Notes: generated by a model not told the origin, from the letters alone. A DNA stretch of 64,000 nucleotides from Bradyrhizobium sp. CSA112 (GCF_029051645.1 NZ_JAACFS010000001.1:434001-498000); one strand, 5' to 3'. Numbered from the stretch's first letter, positions 26,576 through 35,622 are shown. A program made the numbers and translations.

Positions 26576-27685
26576 ATGAAAAAGAGACCCGTTATTGTGC
26601 TGGGGAGCGTCCTAATCGCCATATCCGGCGTGGCCGCGGTCGTTGCGCTTTCCATTCGCACGCAGGCAGCCCCCGCCGTGAGCGACCCGAGGCAGGAACC
26701 ACCGATCGTCAGGCTGGCGACGGCAGCGCGGGTGGCCGGATCCGAACGCGGGTTCACGGGCATCATAGGAGCGAGGGTGCAGAGCAGCCTCGGTTTTCGC
26801 GTCGCCGGCAAGATTGTGGAACGGCTTGTGAATACCGGTCAGCAGGTCAAAGCCGGTCAGCCCCTGATGCGGATCGACGAAACCGACCTTCGCCTTGCGG
26901 TCACGGCAAAGCGTAACGCCGTTGCCGCAGCGCGTGCATCTTTCGTTCAGGCCGAAGCGGATGAACAGCGATACGCCAGATTGGTGAGCAACGGATGGGC
27001 TTCCCGGCAGCGCTACGAGCAAGCGAAGGCTGCGTTAGATACGGCCGAGGCGCAACTTGCCACCGCTGAAGCCGATGCGCGAGTCTCCGAGAATGAGGCG
27101 ACCTATTCGATCCTGGTTGCGGACGCGGACGGAACGGTGGTCGAAACGCTTGGCGAGCCCGGGCAGGTCGTCTCTGCCGGCCAGACAGTCGTTCGAATCG
27201 CAAAGGCCGGCCCCCGCGAAGCGGTGGTCGCGCTTCCCGAAACGATCCGGCCCGCCATCGGCTCCGCGGCCGAGGCCCGCGTGTATGGGGCCGATGGGCG
27301 GCGCTATACGGCGCATCTGCGGCAGTTGTCGGATTCCGCCGATGCCCAGACCCGTACCTATGAGGCTCGTTATGTGCTCGACGGCGAGGCCGCGGCAGCA
27401 CCGCTTGGCGCGACGGTAACCATTCGGCTCGCAAGCCAGTCGAGTCAGCCGGAAGTCCAGGTGCCGTTGGGAGCCGTGCTCGATGACGGCCGGAAGACCG
27501 GTGTGTGGGTCTTGGATAGCGCCACCTCAACCGTACGCTTTCGGCCAGTCAAGCTTGTTCGAGTGAGCAGCGAAACCGCCGTGATCTCCGGATTGAGTTC
27601 TGGTGATCCTGTCGTTTCCCTCGGCGCTCACCTTCTCCAGGACGGCGCTCGCGTCAGGACTGCGTCTGAAAACAAGGGAAGCTAA
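26576..27685 (+). CDS. RND efflux periplasmic adaptor (membrane fusion protein)
   Basis: This 369-residue protein has an N-terminal membrane anchor (VIVLGSVLIAISGVAAVVAL), the lipoyl/barrel segments GFRVAGKIVERLVNTGQQVKAGQ and VVETLGEPGQVVSAGQTVVR, and a helical hairpin of about 70 residues between them. It should link the RND pump in the inner membrane to an outer membrane channel; no channel gene is nearby. There is no lipobox. Its 3' end (from 27620) is repeated in diverged form at 28228, before the pump gene. The ATG at 26576 is preferred to upstream TTG/GTG codons as it starts the MKKR signal-anchor. Confidence 0.88.
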   Translation: MKKRPVIVLGSVLIAISGVAAVVALSIRTQAAPAVSDPRQEPPIVRLATAARVAGSERGFTGIIGARVQSSLGFRVAGKIVERLVNTGQQVKAGQPLMRIDETDLRLAVTAKRNAVAAARASFVQAEADEQRYARLVSNGWASRQRYEQAKAALDTAEAQLATAEADARVSENEATYSILVADADGTVVETLGEPGQVVSAGQTVVRIAKAGPREAVVALPETIRPAIGSAAEARVYGADGRRYTAHLRQLSDSADAQTRTYEARYVLDGEAAAAPLGATVTIRLASQSSQPEVQVPLGAVLDDGRKTGVWVLDSATSTVRFRPVKLVRVSSETAVISGLSSGDPVVSLGAHLLQDGARVRTASENKGS

Positions 27686-27714
27686 CGAGCTTCAATCTTT
27701 CCGCGATCACCGTC
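27620..27714 (+). repeat. Direct repeat copy A: 3' end of the adaptor gene plus a relic RND start
   Basis: Bases 27620-27660 (CTCGGCGCTCACC and CAGGACGGCGC onward) recur at 28228-28265. TTCAATCTTTCCGCGATCACC at 27691-27711 matches the true RND start at 28302 (22 of 24 bases over the full match). In copy A the RND start codon position reads ACG after the adaptor stop, so it is a start-less relic of about nine codons. Confidence 0.7.
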
Positions 27715-27726
27715 GGAGGACGGCAA

Positions 27727-28185
27727 ATGCTATACAGCTACATTGTCAAGAAAGAAATCCGAAAGACCTTCGACCACGTCAACAACCATCGCTGGGATGA
27801 CGCGGTGAAAGCGGTCGCGCCGGATGTCCATCACCGCGTTTCCGGCGCCCACGCGCTTGCTGGTGAGCGCCACGACAAAGAAGCCCTGCGCCGCTGGTTT
27901 GAGCGCCTCGGCCGCGTCCAGCCCACTCTCCATCTCACGGTCAACAAGATCTGGGTGAAGGGCTGGCCGTGGAATACCACCGTGTTTGTCCAGTGGGACG
28001 GCACCGCAACACTGCTCCACGGCGACGCGTCGTACGTCAACCGTGGTCTTCACGTGTTCACGCTGCGGTGGGGGAAAGTCTATGCACTCGAGGAATTTCA
28101 AGATTCACAGGAAGCGGCCCGTGGGCTTGCCGCCCAAGCGGCAGCTGGCCTCAAAGAAGCTGTCGCCGAACCAATTGTAACCTAG
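27727..28185 (+). CDS. NTF2-like (SnoaL-type) protein
   Basis: This 152-residue cytoplasmic protein begins MLYSYIVKKEIRKTFDHVNN, followed by WDDAVKAVAPDVHHRVSGAH, WFERLGRVQPTLHLTVNKIW and VQWDGTATLLHGDASYVNRG, the cone-shaped NTF2-like fold of SnoaL-type proteins. The family includes small isomerases, cyclases and ligand-binding proteins; no catalytic residues can be named with certainty. GGAGG precedes the ATG. It sits between the adaptor and the pump gene and is flanked by repeats of that junction, so it appears to have been brought in by a duplication or insertion. Confidence 0.78.
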   Translation: MLYSYIVKKEIRKTFDHVNNHRWDDAVKAVAPDVHHRVSGAHALAGERHDKEALRRWFERLGRVQPTLHLTVNKIWVKGWPWNTTVFVQWDGTATLLHGDASYVNRGLHVFTLRWGKVYALEEFQDSQEAARGLAAQAAAGLKEAVAEPIVT

Positions 28186-28221
28186 CAGAAGTCAGAGGCC
28201 CGCGTTCTCTTAGGTAAGCGC

Positions 28222-28325
28222 GGTTCACTCGGCGCTCACCTGCAGGACGGCGCGAGCGTCAGGACGAACATCGAGGAAATTGGAGTGGCCAAACGATGAA
28301 TTTCAATCTCTCCGCGATCGCCGTC
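28222..28325 (+). pseudogene. Relic 3' end of a second adaptor gene (repeat copy B)
   Basis: Read in frame with TGA 28297-28299, this segment gives GSLGAHLQDGASVRT and then NIEEIGVAKR, a second version of the adaptor C-terminus (compare SLGAHLLQDGARVRT at 27617). Its stop overlaps the RND start codon (ATGA), the coupling expected in an intact adaptor-pump operon. The body of this adaptor gene is missing. The segment also forms the right-hand direct repeat around the NTF2-like gene. Confidence 0.65.
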
Positions 28326-31300
28326 CGCGAACGGGCCGTAACCCTGTTCTTCATTGTCCTGCTGGCGGCCGCAGGCGCCTACGCCTTCCTCATGCTCGGG
28401 CGGGCGGAGGATCCGTCCTTCACCATCAAGACCCTGACGGTCACGACGGTATGGCCGGGCGCGACGGCGCGCGAGATGCAGGATCAGGTCGCCGAACCGT
28501 TGGAGAAGCGGCTTCAAGAGCTGACCTGGTACGACCGGGTGGAGACGACCACACGGCCAGGTTATGCGTACATGACGGTTACGCTGAAGGACAGCACACC
28601 GCCATCCAGCGTGCAGGAGGAGTTCTACCAGGCCCGCAAGAAGCTTGGGGATGAAGCGCGCAAGCTGCCTTCTGGTGTGCTCGGTCCCTTCGTCAACGAT
28701 GAATATTCGGACGTGAGCTTCGCCCTTTATGCCCTCAAGGCGAAGGGCATGCCGATGCGGGAACTCGCCAGGCAAGCCGAGACCATTCGGCAGGACCTCC
28801 TGCACGTGCCCGGCGTCAAGAAGATCAACATCCTCGGTGAACGTCCCGAACAGATATTCATCGAGTTTTCCTATGCCAAACTGGCAACGCTCGGCGTGTC
28901 GGCACAGGATGTTGTTGCCGCCTTGCAGCGGCAGAACACCGTCACACCGGCAGGCTCGATCGATACCAAGGGGCCGCAGGTCTTTATCCGGGTCGACGGC
29001 GCTTATGACAGTGTCCAGGCGATCGCCGACACGCCGATCGTCGCTGCGGGGCGGACGCTGAAACTCTCCGACATCGCCGAAGTCCGCCGCGGCTACGAGG
29101 ATCCTCCCACCTACCTCATCCGACATCAGGGTGAGCCCTCCATCATGCTCGCGGCGGTTATGCAAGAGGGCTGGGATGGCCTCGCGCTCGGCAAGGCGCT
29201 GGAGGAGAGGTCCGCAGCTATCGCTCGGACGCTGCCACTCGGGATGAGTCTGGCCAAAGTCAGCGACCAGGCCGTCAACATCACCTCGGCGGTTGACGAA
29301 TTCATGATGAAGTTTGCGATGGCGCTCGGCGTGGTGCTGCTGGTGAGCCTGCTCAGCCTCGGCTGGCGCGTCGGCATCGTCGTGGCGGCTGCCGTCCCTC
29401 TGACGCTTGCCGTCGTGTTCCTCATCATGCTGGAAACCGGTCGGTTCTTCGACCGCATCACGCTCGGCGCCCTCATCCTGGCGCTTGGTCTTCTGGTGGA
29501 CGATGCCATCATCGCCATCGAGGTGATGGTGGTGAAAATGGAAGAGGGCATGGACCGCATCAAGGCGGCGGCCTATGCGTGGAGCCACACTGCGGCGCCA
29601 ATGTTGTCGGGCACACTCGTGACGGTCGCCGGGTTCCTCCCGGTGGGATTCGCGCGCTCGACGGCCGGCGAATACGCCGGCAACATCTTCTGGGTCGTGG
29701 GGTTCGCTCTCATCGTCTCCTGGATCGTCGCGGTGATCTTCACGCCCTATCTTGGCGTCAAGATGCTGCCCGCGATCAAGCCGATCGAAGGCGGTCACCA
29801 CGCGATTTACGGCACACCGAACTATCGGCGCCTGCGAGGGCTCATCACCTTCGCCGTGCGCCACAAGTTCGTAACCAGCGGCATCGTCGCCATCGCCTTC
29901 GCGCTTTCCGTTGTCGGCATGGGCTCGCTCAAGCAGCAGTTCTTCCCGACGTCCGACCGCCCCGAAGTGCTGGTGGAGGTTCGCCTGCCGGAAGGCACCA
30001 GCATTGAGACGACGACCGCTACAGTCGAGAAGCTCGAACACTGGCTGGACCACCAGTCGGAGGCCAAGATCGTCACGAGCTATGTCGGTCAGGGCGCTCC
30101 CCGCTTCTTCTTCGCGATGGCGCCGGAGCTGCCTGATACGGCCTTCGCCAAGATCGTCGTGCTTACACCGGATGAGGAGGCGCGCGAAGCTTTGAAGCAC
30201 CGGCTCCGACAGGCGGTGTCAGACGGGCTTGCACCTGAGGCCAATGTGCGCGTCACTCAGCTTGTGTTCGGACCCTATACGCCGTTCCCGGTCGAGTTTC
30301 GGGTCATGGGGCCTGATCCCGCGCAATTGTACGCTATCTCTGACAAAGCCCTCGATATCATGCGTGGCGTTCCCGATGTGCGGCAAGCGAACCGCGATTG
30401 GGGTAATCGCACACCCGTGCTCCGCTTCATACCGGATCAGGATCGACTGAACCTCATCGGCCTCTCGCCAGCGGAAGTGGGCCGACAGCTGCAGTTTCTT
30501 CTCACCGGCGTCGCCGTTACGCAGGTCCGCGAGGACATCCGCAATGTCCCCATCGTGGCACGCAGCGCCGGCGGCGAGCGACTGGATCCGGCGCGTCTGG
30601 CGGATTTCTCACTGATGAGCCGGGACGGCCGCCCGATTCCGCTCGACCAGATCGGCCATTCGGAAATCCGTCTGGAAGAGCCGATTATGAAGCGCCGCGA
30701 TCGCACACCCGTCGTCACGATTCGCTCTGATATCAATGAGGCGACCCAGCCTCCGGAGGTCTCCAAGGAGATCAGGACGGCCCTTCAGCCGCTGATCGCA
30801 TCGCTTCCGGCCGGCTATCGCATCGAATTGGGCGGATCGATCGAGGAGGCAACCAAGGCCAATGACGCGTTGGCGACGGTCTTTCCCGCCATGATCGCCG
30901 CCATGCTGATCGTCATCATGCTGCAGGTGCGATCCTTCTCGACGATGGCCATGGTCATGCTGACGGCACCGCTTGGCCTCGTCGGTGTCGTGCCGATGTT
31001 GCTCGCTTTTAATCAGCCCTTCGGATTCAACGCCATCCTGGGCCTGATAGGACTGGCGGGCATCCTGATGCGCAATACTCTGATCCTGACCGAACAAATC
31101 AAGGAGAACCGTGCGGCCGGCCTTGATGACTATCACGCCGTCATCGAGGCCACGGTGCAACGCACGAGGCCAGTGATCCTGACCGCGCTTGCCGCGGTGC
31201 TGGCCTTCATCCCTCTCACTCACTCCGTCTTCTGGGGATCGATGGCCTATACGCTGATCGGCGGCACGGCGGTCGGCACGGTGCTGATCCTGCTGTTCCT

Positions 31301-31406
31301 TCCTGCGCTTTATGCCGCGTGGTTTCGGATCAAGCCGACTGCAGATGAGGTCCACCAGGATACGACCGAAGAACCGGAATGGCGAACAGCAATGGCTGCC
31401 GAGTAG
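28296..31406 (+). CDS. RND family efflux pump, inner membrane subunit
   Basis: This 1036-residue pump has the RND layout: a first membrane helix at residues 14-33, two large periplasmic loops, and two blocks of helices (about 335-470 and 865-1000). Transmembrane segment 4 reads LILALGLLVDDAIIAIEVMV with the paired aspartates of the proton relay. The periplasmic opening GRAEDPSFTIKTLTVTTVWPGATA is typical of the divergent AcrB/CzcA-like group common in Bradyrhizobium. It would export hydrophobic compounds by proton antiport, with an adaptor and an unlinked outer membrane channel. It follows a relic adaptor end and precedes a TetR gene. Confidence 0.92.
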   Translation: MNFNLSAIAVRERAVTLFFIVLLAAAGAYAFLMLGRAEDPSFTIKTLTVTTVWPGATAREMQDQVAEPLEKRLQELTWYDRVETTTRPGYAYMTVTLKDSTPPSSVQEEFYQARKKLGDEARKLPSGVLGPFVNDEYSDVSFALYALKAKGMPMRELARQAETIRQDLLHVPGVKKINILGERPEQIFIEFSYAKLATLGVSAQDVVAALQRQNTVTPAGSIDTKGPQVFIRVDGAYDSVQAIADTPIVAAGRTLKLSDIAEVRRGYEDPPTYLIRHQGEPSIMLAAVMQEGWDGLALGKALEERSAAIARTLPLGMSLAKVSDQAVNITSAVDEFMMKFAMALGVVLLVSLLSLGWRVGIVVAAAVPLTLAVVFLIMLETGRFFDRITLGALILALGLLVDDAIIAIEVMVVKMEEGMDRIKAAAYAWSHTAAPMLSGTLVTVAGFLPVGFARSTAGEYAGNIFWVVGFALIVSWIVAVIFTPYLGVKMLPAIKPIEGGHHAIYGTPNYRRLRGLITFAVRHKFVTSGIVAIAFALSVVGMGSLKQQFFPTSDRPEVLVEVRLPEGTSIETTTATVEKLEHWLDHQSEAKIVTSYVGQGAPRFFFAMAPELPDTAFAKIVVLTPDEEAREALKHRLRQAVSDGLAPEANVRVTQLVFGPYTPFPVEFRVMGPDPAQLYAISDKALDIMRGVPDVRQANRDWGNRTPVLRFIPDQDRLNLIGLSPAEVGRQLQFLLTGVAVTQVREDIRNVPIVARSAGGERLDPARLADFSLMSRDGRPIPLDQIGHSEIRLEEPIMKRRDRTPVVTIRSDINEATQPPEVSKEIRTALQPLIASLPAGYRIELGGSIEEATKANDALATVFPAMIAAMLIVIMLQVRSFSTMAMVMLTAPLGLVGVVPMLLAFNQPFGFNAILGLIGLAGILMRNTLILTEQIKENRAAGLDDYHAVIEATVQRTRPVILTALAAVLAFIPLTHSVFWGSMAYTLIGGTAVGTVLILLFLPALYAAWFRIKPTADEVHQDTTEEPEWRTAMAAE

Positions 31407-31420
31407 GGCTCTGTTTCGGA

Positions 31421-32017
31421 ATGGGAACAGACCGCGACGAGACGCGCGCGCGCATCCTGGAGGTAGCGGAGGAGCGCTTTCGTCGCATCGGTTACCATAA
31501 GACGTCGGTGGCTGATATCGCCTCCGAACTCGGCATGAGCCCGGCGAATGTCTACCGTTTCTTTCCCTCCAGGGATGCGATCAACGAGTCGATCTGCGGG
31601 CGGGTTTTGAACGAGGTTGCTGACATCGCCTTTGCGATCGCACGCACGAACGCGCCGGCCATGGAGAAACTCGATCAGCTCCTGACCGCCGTTCACCGCC
31701 ACAACAAGATGACGTTGGTCAAGCAAAAGCACATGCATGGTCTGATTGTCGCCGCCATGCAGGAGAACTGGGCGATCATCAGGGCGCACATCGAACGGAT
31801 GGTGACGATCTTCGAGGCGATCATACGCGAGGGCATCGAAGCCGGAGAGTTCGAGGTCGAAGATGCCGCGGAAGCCGCGCGAGCGGTCAAGTCAGCGTTC
31901 ATGCCGTTCTTCCATCCGATTCTGATCGAGCACTGCGTTCAACACGGCGAAGATACCGAAGCAGGCCTGCGCGACCAGATTCGCTTTATCCTGAAAGCTC
32001 TCGGCAAATCCGGTTAA
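31421..32017 (+). CDS. TetR family regulator downstream of the RND pump
   Basis: This 198-residue regulator begins MGTDRDETRARILEVAEERF and has a helix-turn-helix in IGYHKTSVADIASELGMSPANVYRFFPSR. The C-terminal domain (TNAPAMEKLDQLLTAV, EFEVEDAAEAARAVKSAFMPF) is of the PF17932/TetR_C type often seen with RND pumps. It lies 14 bases after the pump stop and is probably co-transcribed, giving the locus two TetR genes of different subfamilies. A longer start at 31379 would overlap the pump gene. Confidence 0.87.
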   Translation: MGTDRDETRARILEVAEERFRRIGYHKTSVADIASELGMSPANVYRFFPSRDAINESICGRVLNEVADIAFAIARTNAPAMEKLDQLLTAVHRHNKMTLVKQKHMHGLIVAAMQENWAIIRAHIERMVTIFEAIIREGIEAGEFEVEDAAEAARAVKSAFMPFFHPILIEHCVQHGEDTEAGLRDQIRFILKALGKSG

Positions 32018-32039
32018 CAGTCTGCCGCATTCAGGTCTG

Positions 32040-32110
32040 TGGTTTCGGATTAAGCCAACTGTTGATGCCATCCATGATGCATTCGCTCGTCCCGCCGCGG
32101 CTGAGGCGGG
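32040..32110 (+). pseudogene. Relic C-terminal end of another RND pump gene
   Basis: Reading from TGG at 32040 gives WFRIKPTVDAIHDAFARP, closely matching the end of the intact pump (WFRIKPTADEVHQDTTEEP at 31320) and with clear base-level similarity over about 35 positions. Nothing of the rest of the gene precedes it; the TetR gene lies directly upstream. It is a second trace of duplicated efflux genes here. Confidence 0.6.
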
Positions 32111-32140
32111 CGCTCTTCCACATTCACAAAAGAACATCCC

Positions 32141-32190
32141 ACGAAGATCGGAATCATCGGCGCTGGAAACATCGGTCCAACGTTGGTCTT
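32141..32190 (+). pseudogene. Relic N-terminus of a Rossmann-fold NADP oxidoreductase
   Basis: The frame reads TKIGIIGAGNIGPTLV. KIGIIGAGNIG is the opening of NADPH:F420-reductase-like / COG2085 proteins, which start MKIGIIGAGNIG; here the first codon is ACG instead of ATG, and similarity ends after about 15 codons. The remainder of the 449-base gap 32018-32466 shows no supported gene, apart from the pump relic and the promoter at 32390. Confidence 0.5.
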
Positions 32191-32389
32191 ATAATGGAAT
32201 GGACGAGCCGGGCCGGAAGAAGCAACGCCCGTCACTCTCCTGGCTGGTATTTGGAGTGCGATCGCGCGTGGCTCTCCACGAGATAATGGCTTCCAGATCA
32301 GAGCGTCGCTGCAAAGATTGAACTCGTAAGTTTCCGCCAGCGCCGCGAGGCCTGTCGCCGGCCGGCCGGCGGACGATCATCTAAGCGCT

Positions 32390-32418
32390 TGACGGGTTCT
32401 AAAAAAGAACTGTAGTCT
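32390..32418 (+). promoter_or_regulatory. Promoter with HxlR-type operator in its spacer, upstream of the LivJ-type gene
   Basis: TTGACG (-35, 32390-32395) and TAGTCT (-10, 32413-32418) are separated by 17 bases. The spacer carries the inverted repeat GTTC-TAAAAAA-GAAC (32396-32410), extended on the right by TGTA. The same element lies at 36280-36302 and 39898-39912. Transcription would start near 32425, ahead of the GGGAGGA site of the gene at 32467. Confidence 0.7.
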
Positions 32419-32466
32419 CGCGAAGACGACGTACCCCGGAAGGGTGCGCGTTCGGGAGGATGAGCA

Positions 32467-33666
32467 ATGTTGGTGAAATGGAAGGCTGTTGCGGCTCTGG
32501 CTCTGCTTTTGAGCGGTCCGGCACTCGCGGCCGACGAGCCGGGAATCTCTGCTACCGAGATCAAGATCGGCGGCGTTTTTCCCTTCAGCGGACCGGCCTC
32601 ATCGATCGGTCTCGTGGGCAAGGGAGTTATGGCCTACATTCAGTCGCTCAACGATCGCGGCGGCATTAACGGTCGCAAGATCAACTACATCGCGTATGAC
32701 GACGCATACAGCCCTCCCAAAGCGGTGGAGCACGTCCGCAAACTGGTTGAGAGCGACGAAGTGTCGTTCATGTTCGGCCAGCTCGGCACTCCCGGCATCT
32801 CGGCTACGGCAAAATACCTGCGGTCGAAGGGGGTGCCCAGCATCGCAATCATCAGCGGGTCATCCAAGTTCACGGACGTTGCCAATTACCCGCTCACCAC
32901 GACGGGTCTTGTCAGCTACGACACCGAAGGAAAGATCTACGCCAAATATCTGACGAGGGCACTGCCAAACACCAAGTATGCCATCCTCTATCAGAACGAC
33001 GACCTCGGCAAAGACTATGTCAACGCCTTCAAGTCGTTTCTGGGTAAGGACTTCGACCGAAAGGTCGTGAGCGCTTCCTATGAGGTCACCGAACCGACGG
33101 TTGATTCACAGGTCGTAAACTTGAAGAGCTCCGGTGCGGATGCCCTCGTGATCGCCGGCACGCCGAAGTTCGCGGCGCAGGCCATCCGGCAAGCCTCGGT
33201 GATCGGCTGGAAGGCGACCGTGATCATTAATTTTCCTTCGGGCTCGGTCGGAGGCACGCTAGCGCCCGCCGGTCTCGACAAATCGGTCGGCGTGATCGTC
33301 GGTACGACCAACAAGGATGTTCTGGATTCGGCATGGAAAGACGACCCGGGCATGCAGGCCTTTCGGGTGTTCTTTGACAAGTATTTGCCGGGCGCGGACA
33401 TCACCAACGGCAGCTATCTGACCGGCTATCAGCAAGGTGTCCTGCTCGAGCAGATTCTAAAGCAATGCGGCAATGATCTTTCACGCAAGAATATTCTTGC
33501 GCAGGCCAAGAACCTGAAAGACTTCGTCGTTCCGACTGCGCTGCCTGGCATCAAGGTCAACACCACCGACACCGAAAACATGATCTGGACGCAGATGCGA
33601 TTGCAGCGGTGGAGCGGCACGAGCTGGCAAGCTTTCGGGGAAGTGCTGGACGCCAGGTCCGAGTGA
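32467..33666 (+). CDS. LivJ/LivK-type ABC substrate-binding protein
   Basis: This 399-residue periplasmic protein has a signal peptide ending about residue 22 (LLLSGPALA before ADEPG) and the type I periplasmic-binding fold pattern IKIGGVFPFSGPASSIGLVGKGV, DDAYSPPKAVEHVRKLVESD and YQNDDLGKDYVNAF. Such proteins feed LIV-type importers. In Bradyrhizobium they often sit with catabolic genes and bind aromatic or other carboxylates instead of leucine. No permease or ATPase gene is adjacent, so it must work with a distant transporter. It is the first gene behind the promoter at 32390 and precedes an acyl-CoA ligase. Confidence 0.88.
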   Translation: MLVKWKAVAALALLLSGPALAADEPGISATEIKIGGVFPFSGPASSIGLVGKGVMAYIQSLNDRGGINGRKINYIAYDDAYSPPKAVEHVRKLVESDEVSFMFGQLGTPGISATAKYLRSKGVPSIAIISGSSKFTDVANYPLTTTGLVSYDTEGKIYAKYLTRALPNTKYAILYQNDDLGKDYVNAFKSFLGKDFDRKVVSASYEVTEPTVDSQVVNLKSSGADALVIAGTPKFAAQAIRQASVIGWKATVIINFPSGSVGGTLAPAGLDKSVGVIVGTTNKDVLDSAWKDDPGMQAFRVFFDKYLPGADITNGSYLTGYQQGVLLEQILKQCGNDLSRKNILAQAKNLKDFVVPTALPGIKVNTTDTENMIWTQMRLQRWSGTSWQAFGEVLDARSE

Positions 33667-33770
33667 ACCGCGCACCGGCGAAGTGACGGGCGCGGCAGTT
33701 GGCGGTTTGGGTGCGAACCGCCGACCAGTTGCTCGTCGGACCATCACAGCAATTCAGGAGATCTTTTTCG

Positions 33771-35573
33771 ATGTCGACAAAGGCACTGACGTTTGCGCCG
33801 AGAGCACTTTCCATCGAGCGTCGAACCGACGGCACGCTCATGTTGAGCTCGCCGCTTGAACTGGGGAACTGTGACTGGCGCATCACGGATTTTCTTCCGA
33901 CCTGGGCAAATTCTGTTCCGGATAGAATCTTTCTTGCGCAACGCAATGCGGATGGGAGTTGGGACGAGATCACGTACCGCGAGGCATGGTTGCAGGTTCA
34001 GGCGGTCGGCCAAAGCCTGATCGATATGGGCGCAAAGCCGGCTGACAAGCTTGCGATACTTTCAGGAAACTCCATCGAGAACGCGGTGATCTCGTTTGCC
34101 GCAATGTCGATAGGGGTAATCCTGGCGCCGATATCGCCAAACTACACGCTGATGCCCGGCGGCCTGGCTCGCCTCAGTGATATAGCGGAAGCGCTCCGCC
34201 CGAGTTTCGTTTTCGTCCAGAGCGGGCGCGACTTTTCGGCTGGGCGCTCCATTCCCGAGTTGGCAGCCGCAACCTGGATCAGCGTCGATGGGGCGCCGGA
34301 CACCGTGCCTTTCGGCGTACTGACATCCCGAACGGCGAGTGAAGGATTCGCGGATGCTTCACGTTCGGTTTCTTGCGACGCTGTCGCAAAGATTCTATTC
34401 ACATCCGGTTCGACGGGTTTCCCCAAAGGCGTGCTCAATACCCACCGCATGATGGCGAGCTCCCTGCAAATGGGCAGTCTGCTGGTGTCTCCTCCGGACG
34501 CGCCGGTGCAGGTCGAGTGGCTGCCCTGGCACCATACGATGGGCAGTAACGTTATTCTTCACGGCATTCTCAAGAATGGCGGGACCCTCTACATCGACGA
34601 TGGCCGGCCGCTGCCTCAGCTCTTCCACAAGACGGTCGCGAACCTCAAGGAGATTTCGCCCACCGCCATGTTCAACGTACCTGCCGGCTATAATCTCTTA
34701 TGTGACGCGATCGAGAACGACCTCGATCTTGGCGCCAGCGTGTTCAAGCGGATGGATCGATTGAGTTATGCCGGGGCTGCAATCTCGCAGGGCACGCTTG
34801 AAAAACTCTATCGGCTGACATCGTCGATCACCGGCCGGCGAATTCCGGTCATGTCGGGCTACGGCACCACCGAAACGGCCCCGACAATCAGTACGACCCA
34901 TTGGGCGACGGATCAGCCGGGAGAGATTGGTCTACCCGCGCCGGGTCTGCAGCTAAAACTGATCCCGGTCTCCGATACTTACGAGGCAAGGGTCAAGGGA
35001 CCCAACGTTACGCCAGGTTATCTCGGACGGCCGGATTTGACGGAAAAGGCCTTCGATGAGGAGGGGTTCTATCGCATCGGCGATACCGTCTCGTTTCTGG
35101 ATCCTCAGAAGCCGGAGCTTGGGCTGCGTTTTACAGGCAGAATTTCCGAGAACTTCAAACTGGCGAACGGCACGTGGGTCTCGATCGGGAATATGCGCGC
35201 GGCGATTTTGGCTGCCACGCGCGGCGTATTGCTGGACATTGTCGTTGCGGGGGAGAACCGTGAATGGTGCGCGCTGCTTTGCTGGTTGAATCCGACCGAG
35301 GCGGCGCGAATTTCGAAGACGCCAGCCTCGGATTTAACCTGCGACCCTCTCGTGGTTCAATTTCTGAAAGATCGTTTTCGGGAGTACAACGAGACCGTTG
35401 GAAGCAGCGAACGAATCTGTTCGTTCTCCCTGCTGACGGATCCGCCGTCATTGGCCGCAGGAGAAATCACCGATAAGGCCTATGTCAATCAACGTGCCGT
35501 GCTGAAACATCGCTCTGAACAGGCAGAGCGCCTCTACTGCAACGAAACAAATCGAGATGTGATACGGGTCTAA
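33771..35573 (+). CDS. Acyl-CoA synthetase of the feruloyl-CoA synthetase type
   Basis: This 600-residue AMP-forming ligase has the phosphate loop ILFTSGSTGFPKGV near residue 205, VMSGYGTTETAPT near 360 and the hinge-type region GLRFTGRISENFKLANGTWV near 450. The N-terminal pattern LELGNCDWRITDFLPTWANS and the SENFKLxxGTWV motif are those of feruloyl-CoA synthetases, which activate cinnamate-type acids. The start at 33771 has AGGAG upstream. It follows the binding-protein gene by about 100 bases, so uptake and CoA activation of one acid are probably linked. The exact substrate is unknown. Confidence 0.85.
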   Translation: MSTKALTFAPRALSIERRTDGTLMLSSPLELGNCDWRITDFLPTWANSVPDRIFLAQRNADGSWDEITYREAWLQVQAVGQSLIDMGAKPADKLAILSGNSIENAVISFAAMSIGVILAPISPNYTLMPGGLARLSDIAEALRPSFVFVQSGRDFSAGRSIPELAAATWISVDGAPDTVPFGVLTSRTASEGFADASRSVSCDAVAKILFTSGSTGFPKGVLNTHRMMASSLQMGSLLVSPPDAPVQVEWLPWHHTMGSNVILHGILKNGGTLYIDDGRPLPQLFHKTVANLKEISPTAMFNVPAGYNLLCDAIENDLDLGASVFKRMDRLSYAGAAISQGTLEKLYRLTSSITGRRIPVMSGYGTTETAPTISTTHWATDQPGEIGLPAPGLQLKLIPVSDTYEARVKGPNVTPGYLGRPDLTEKAFDEEGFYRIGDTVSFLDPQKPELGLRFTGRISENFKLANGTWVSIGNMRAAILAATRGVLLDIVVAGENREWCALLCWLNPTEAARISKTPASDLTCDPLVVQFLKDRFREYNETVGSSERICSFSLLTDPPSLAAGEITDKAYVNQRAVLKHRSEQAERLYCNETNRDVIRV

Positions 35574-35622
35574 GGGCGGTTCAGCCGTTCGCCTCTGAGG
35601 TCGTCCAGGGTGAGCGGTCACC

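Noticed and set aside
28236..30200. A 654-codon open frame on the minus strand opposite the RND pump gene
   Set aside because: It is an antisense shadow of a high-GC gene: the composition is rich in Arg, His and Asp, with no domain pattern, while the plus-strand protein is an unmistakable RND pump.
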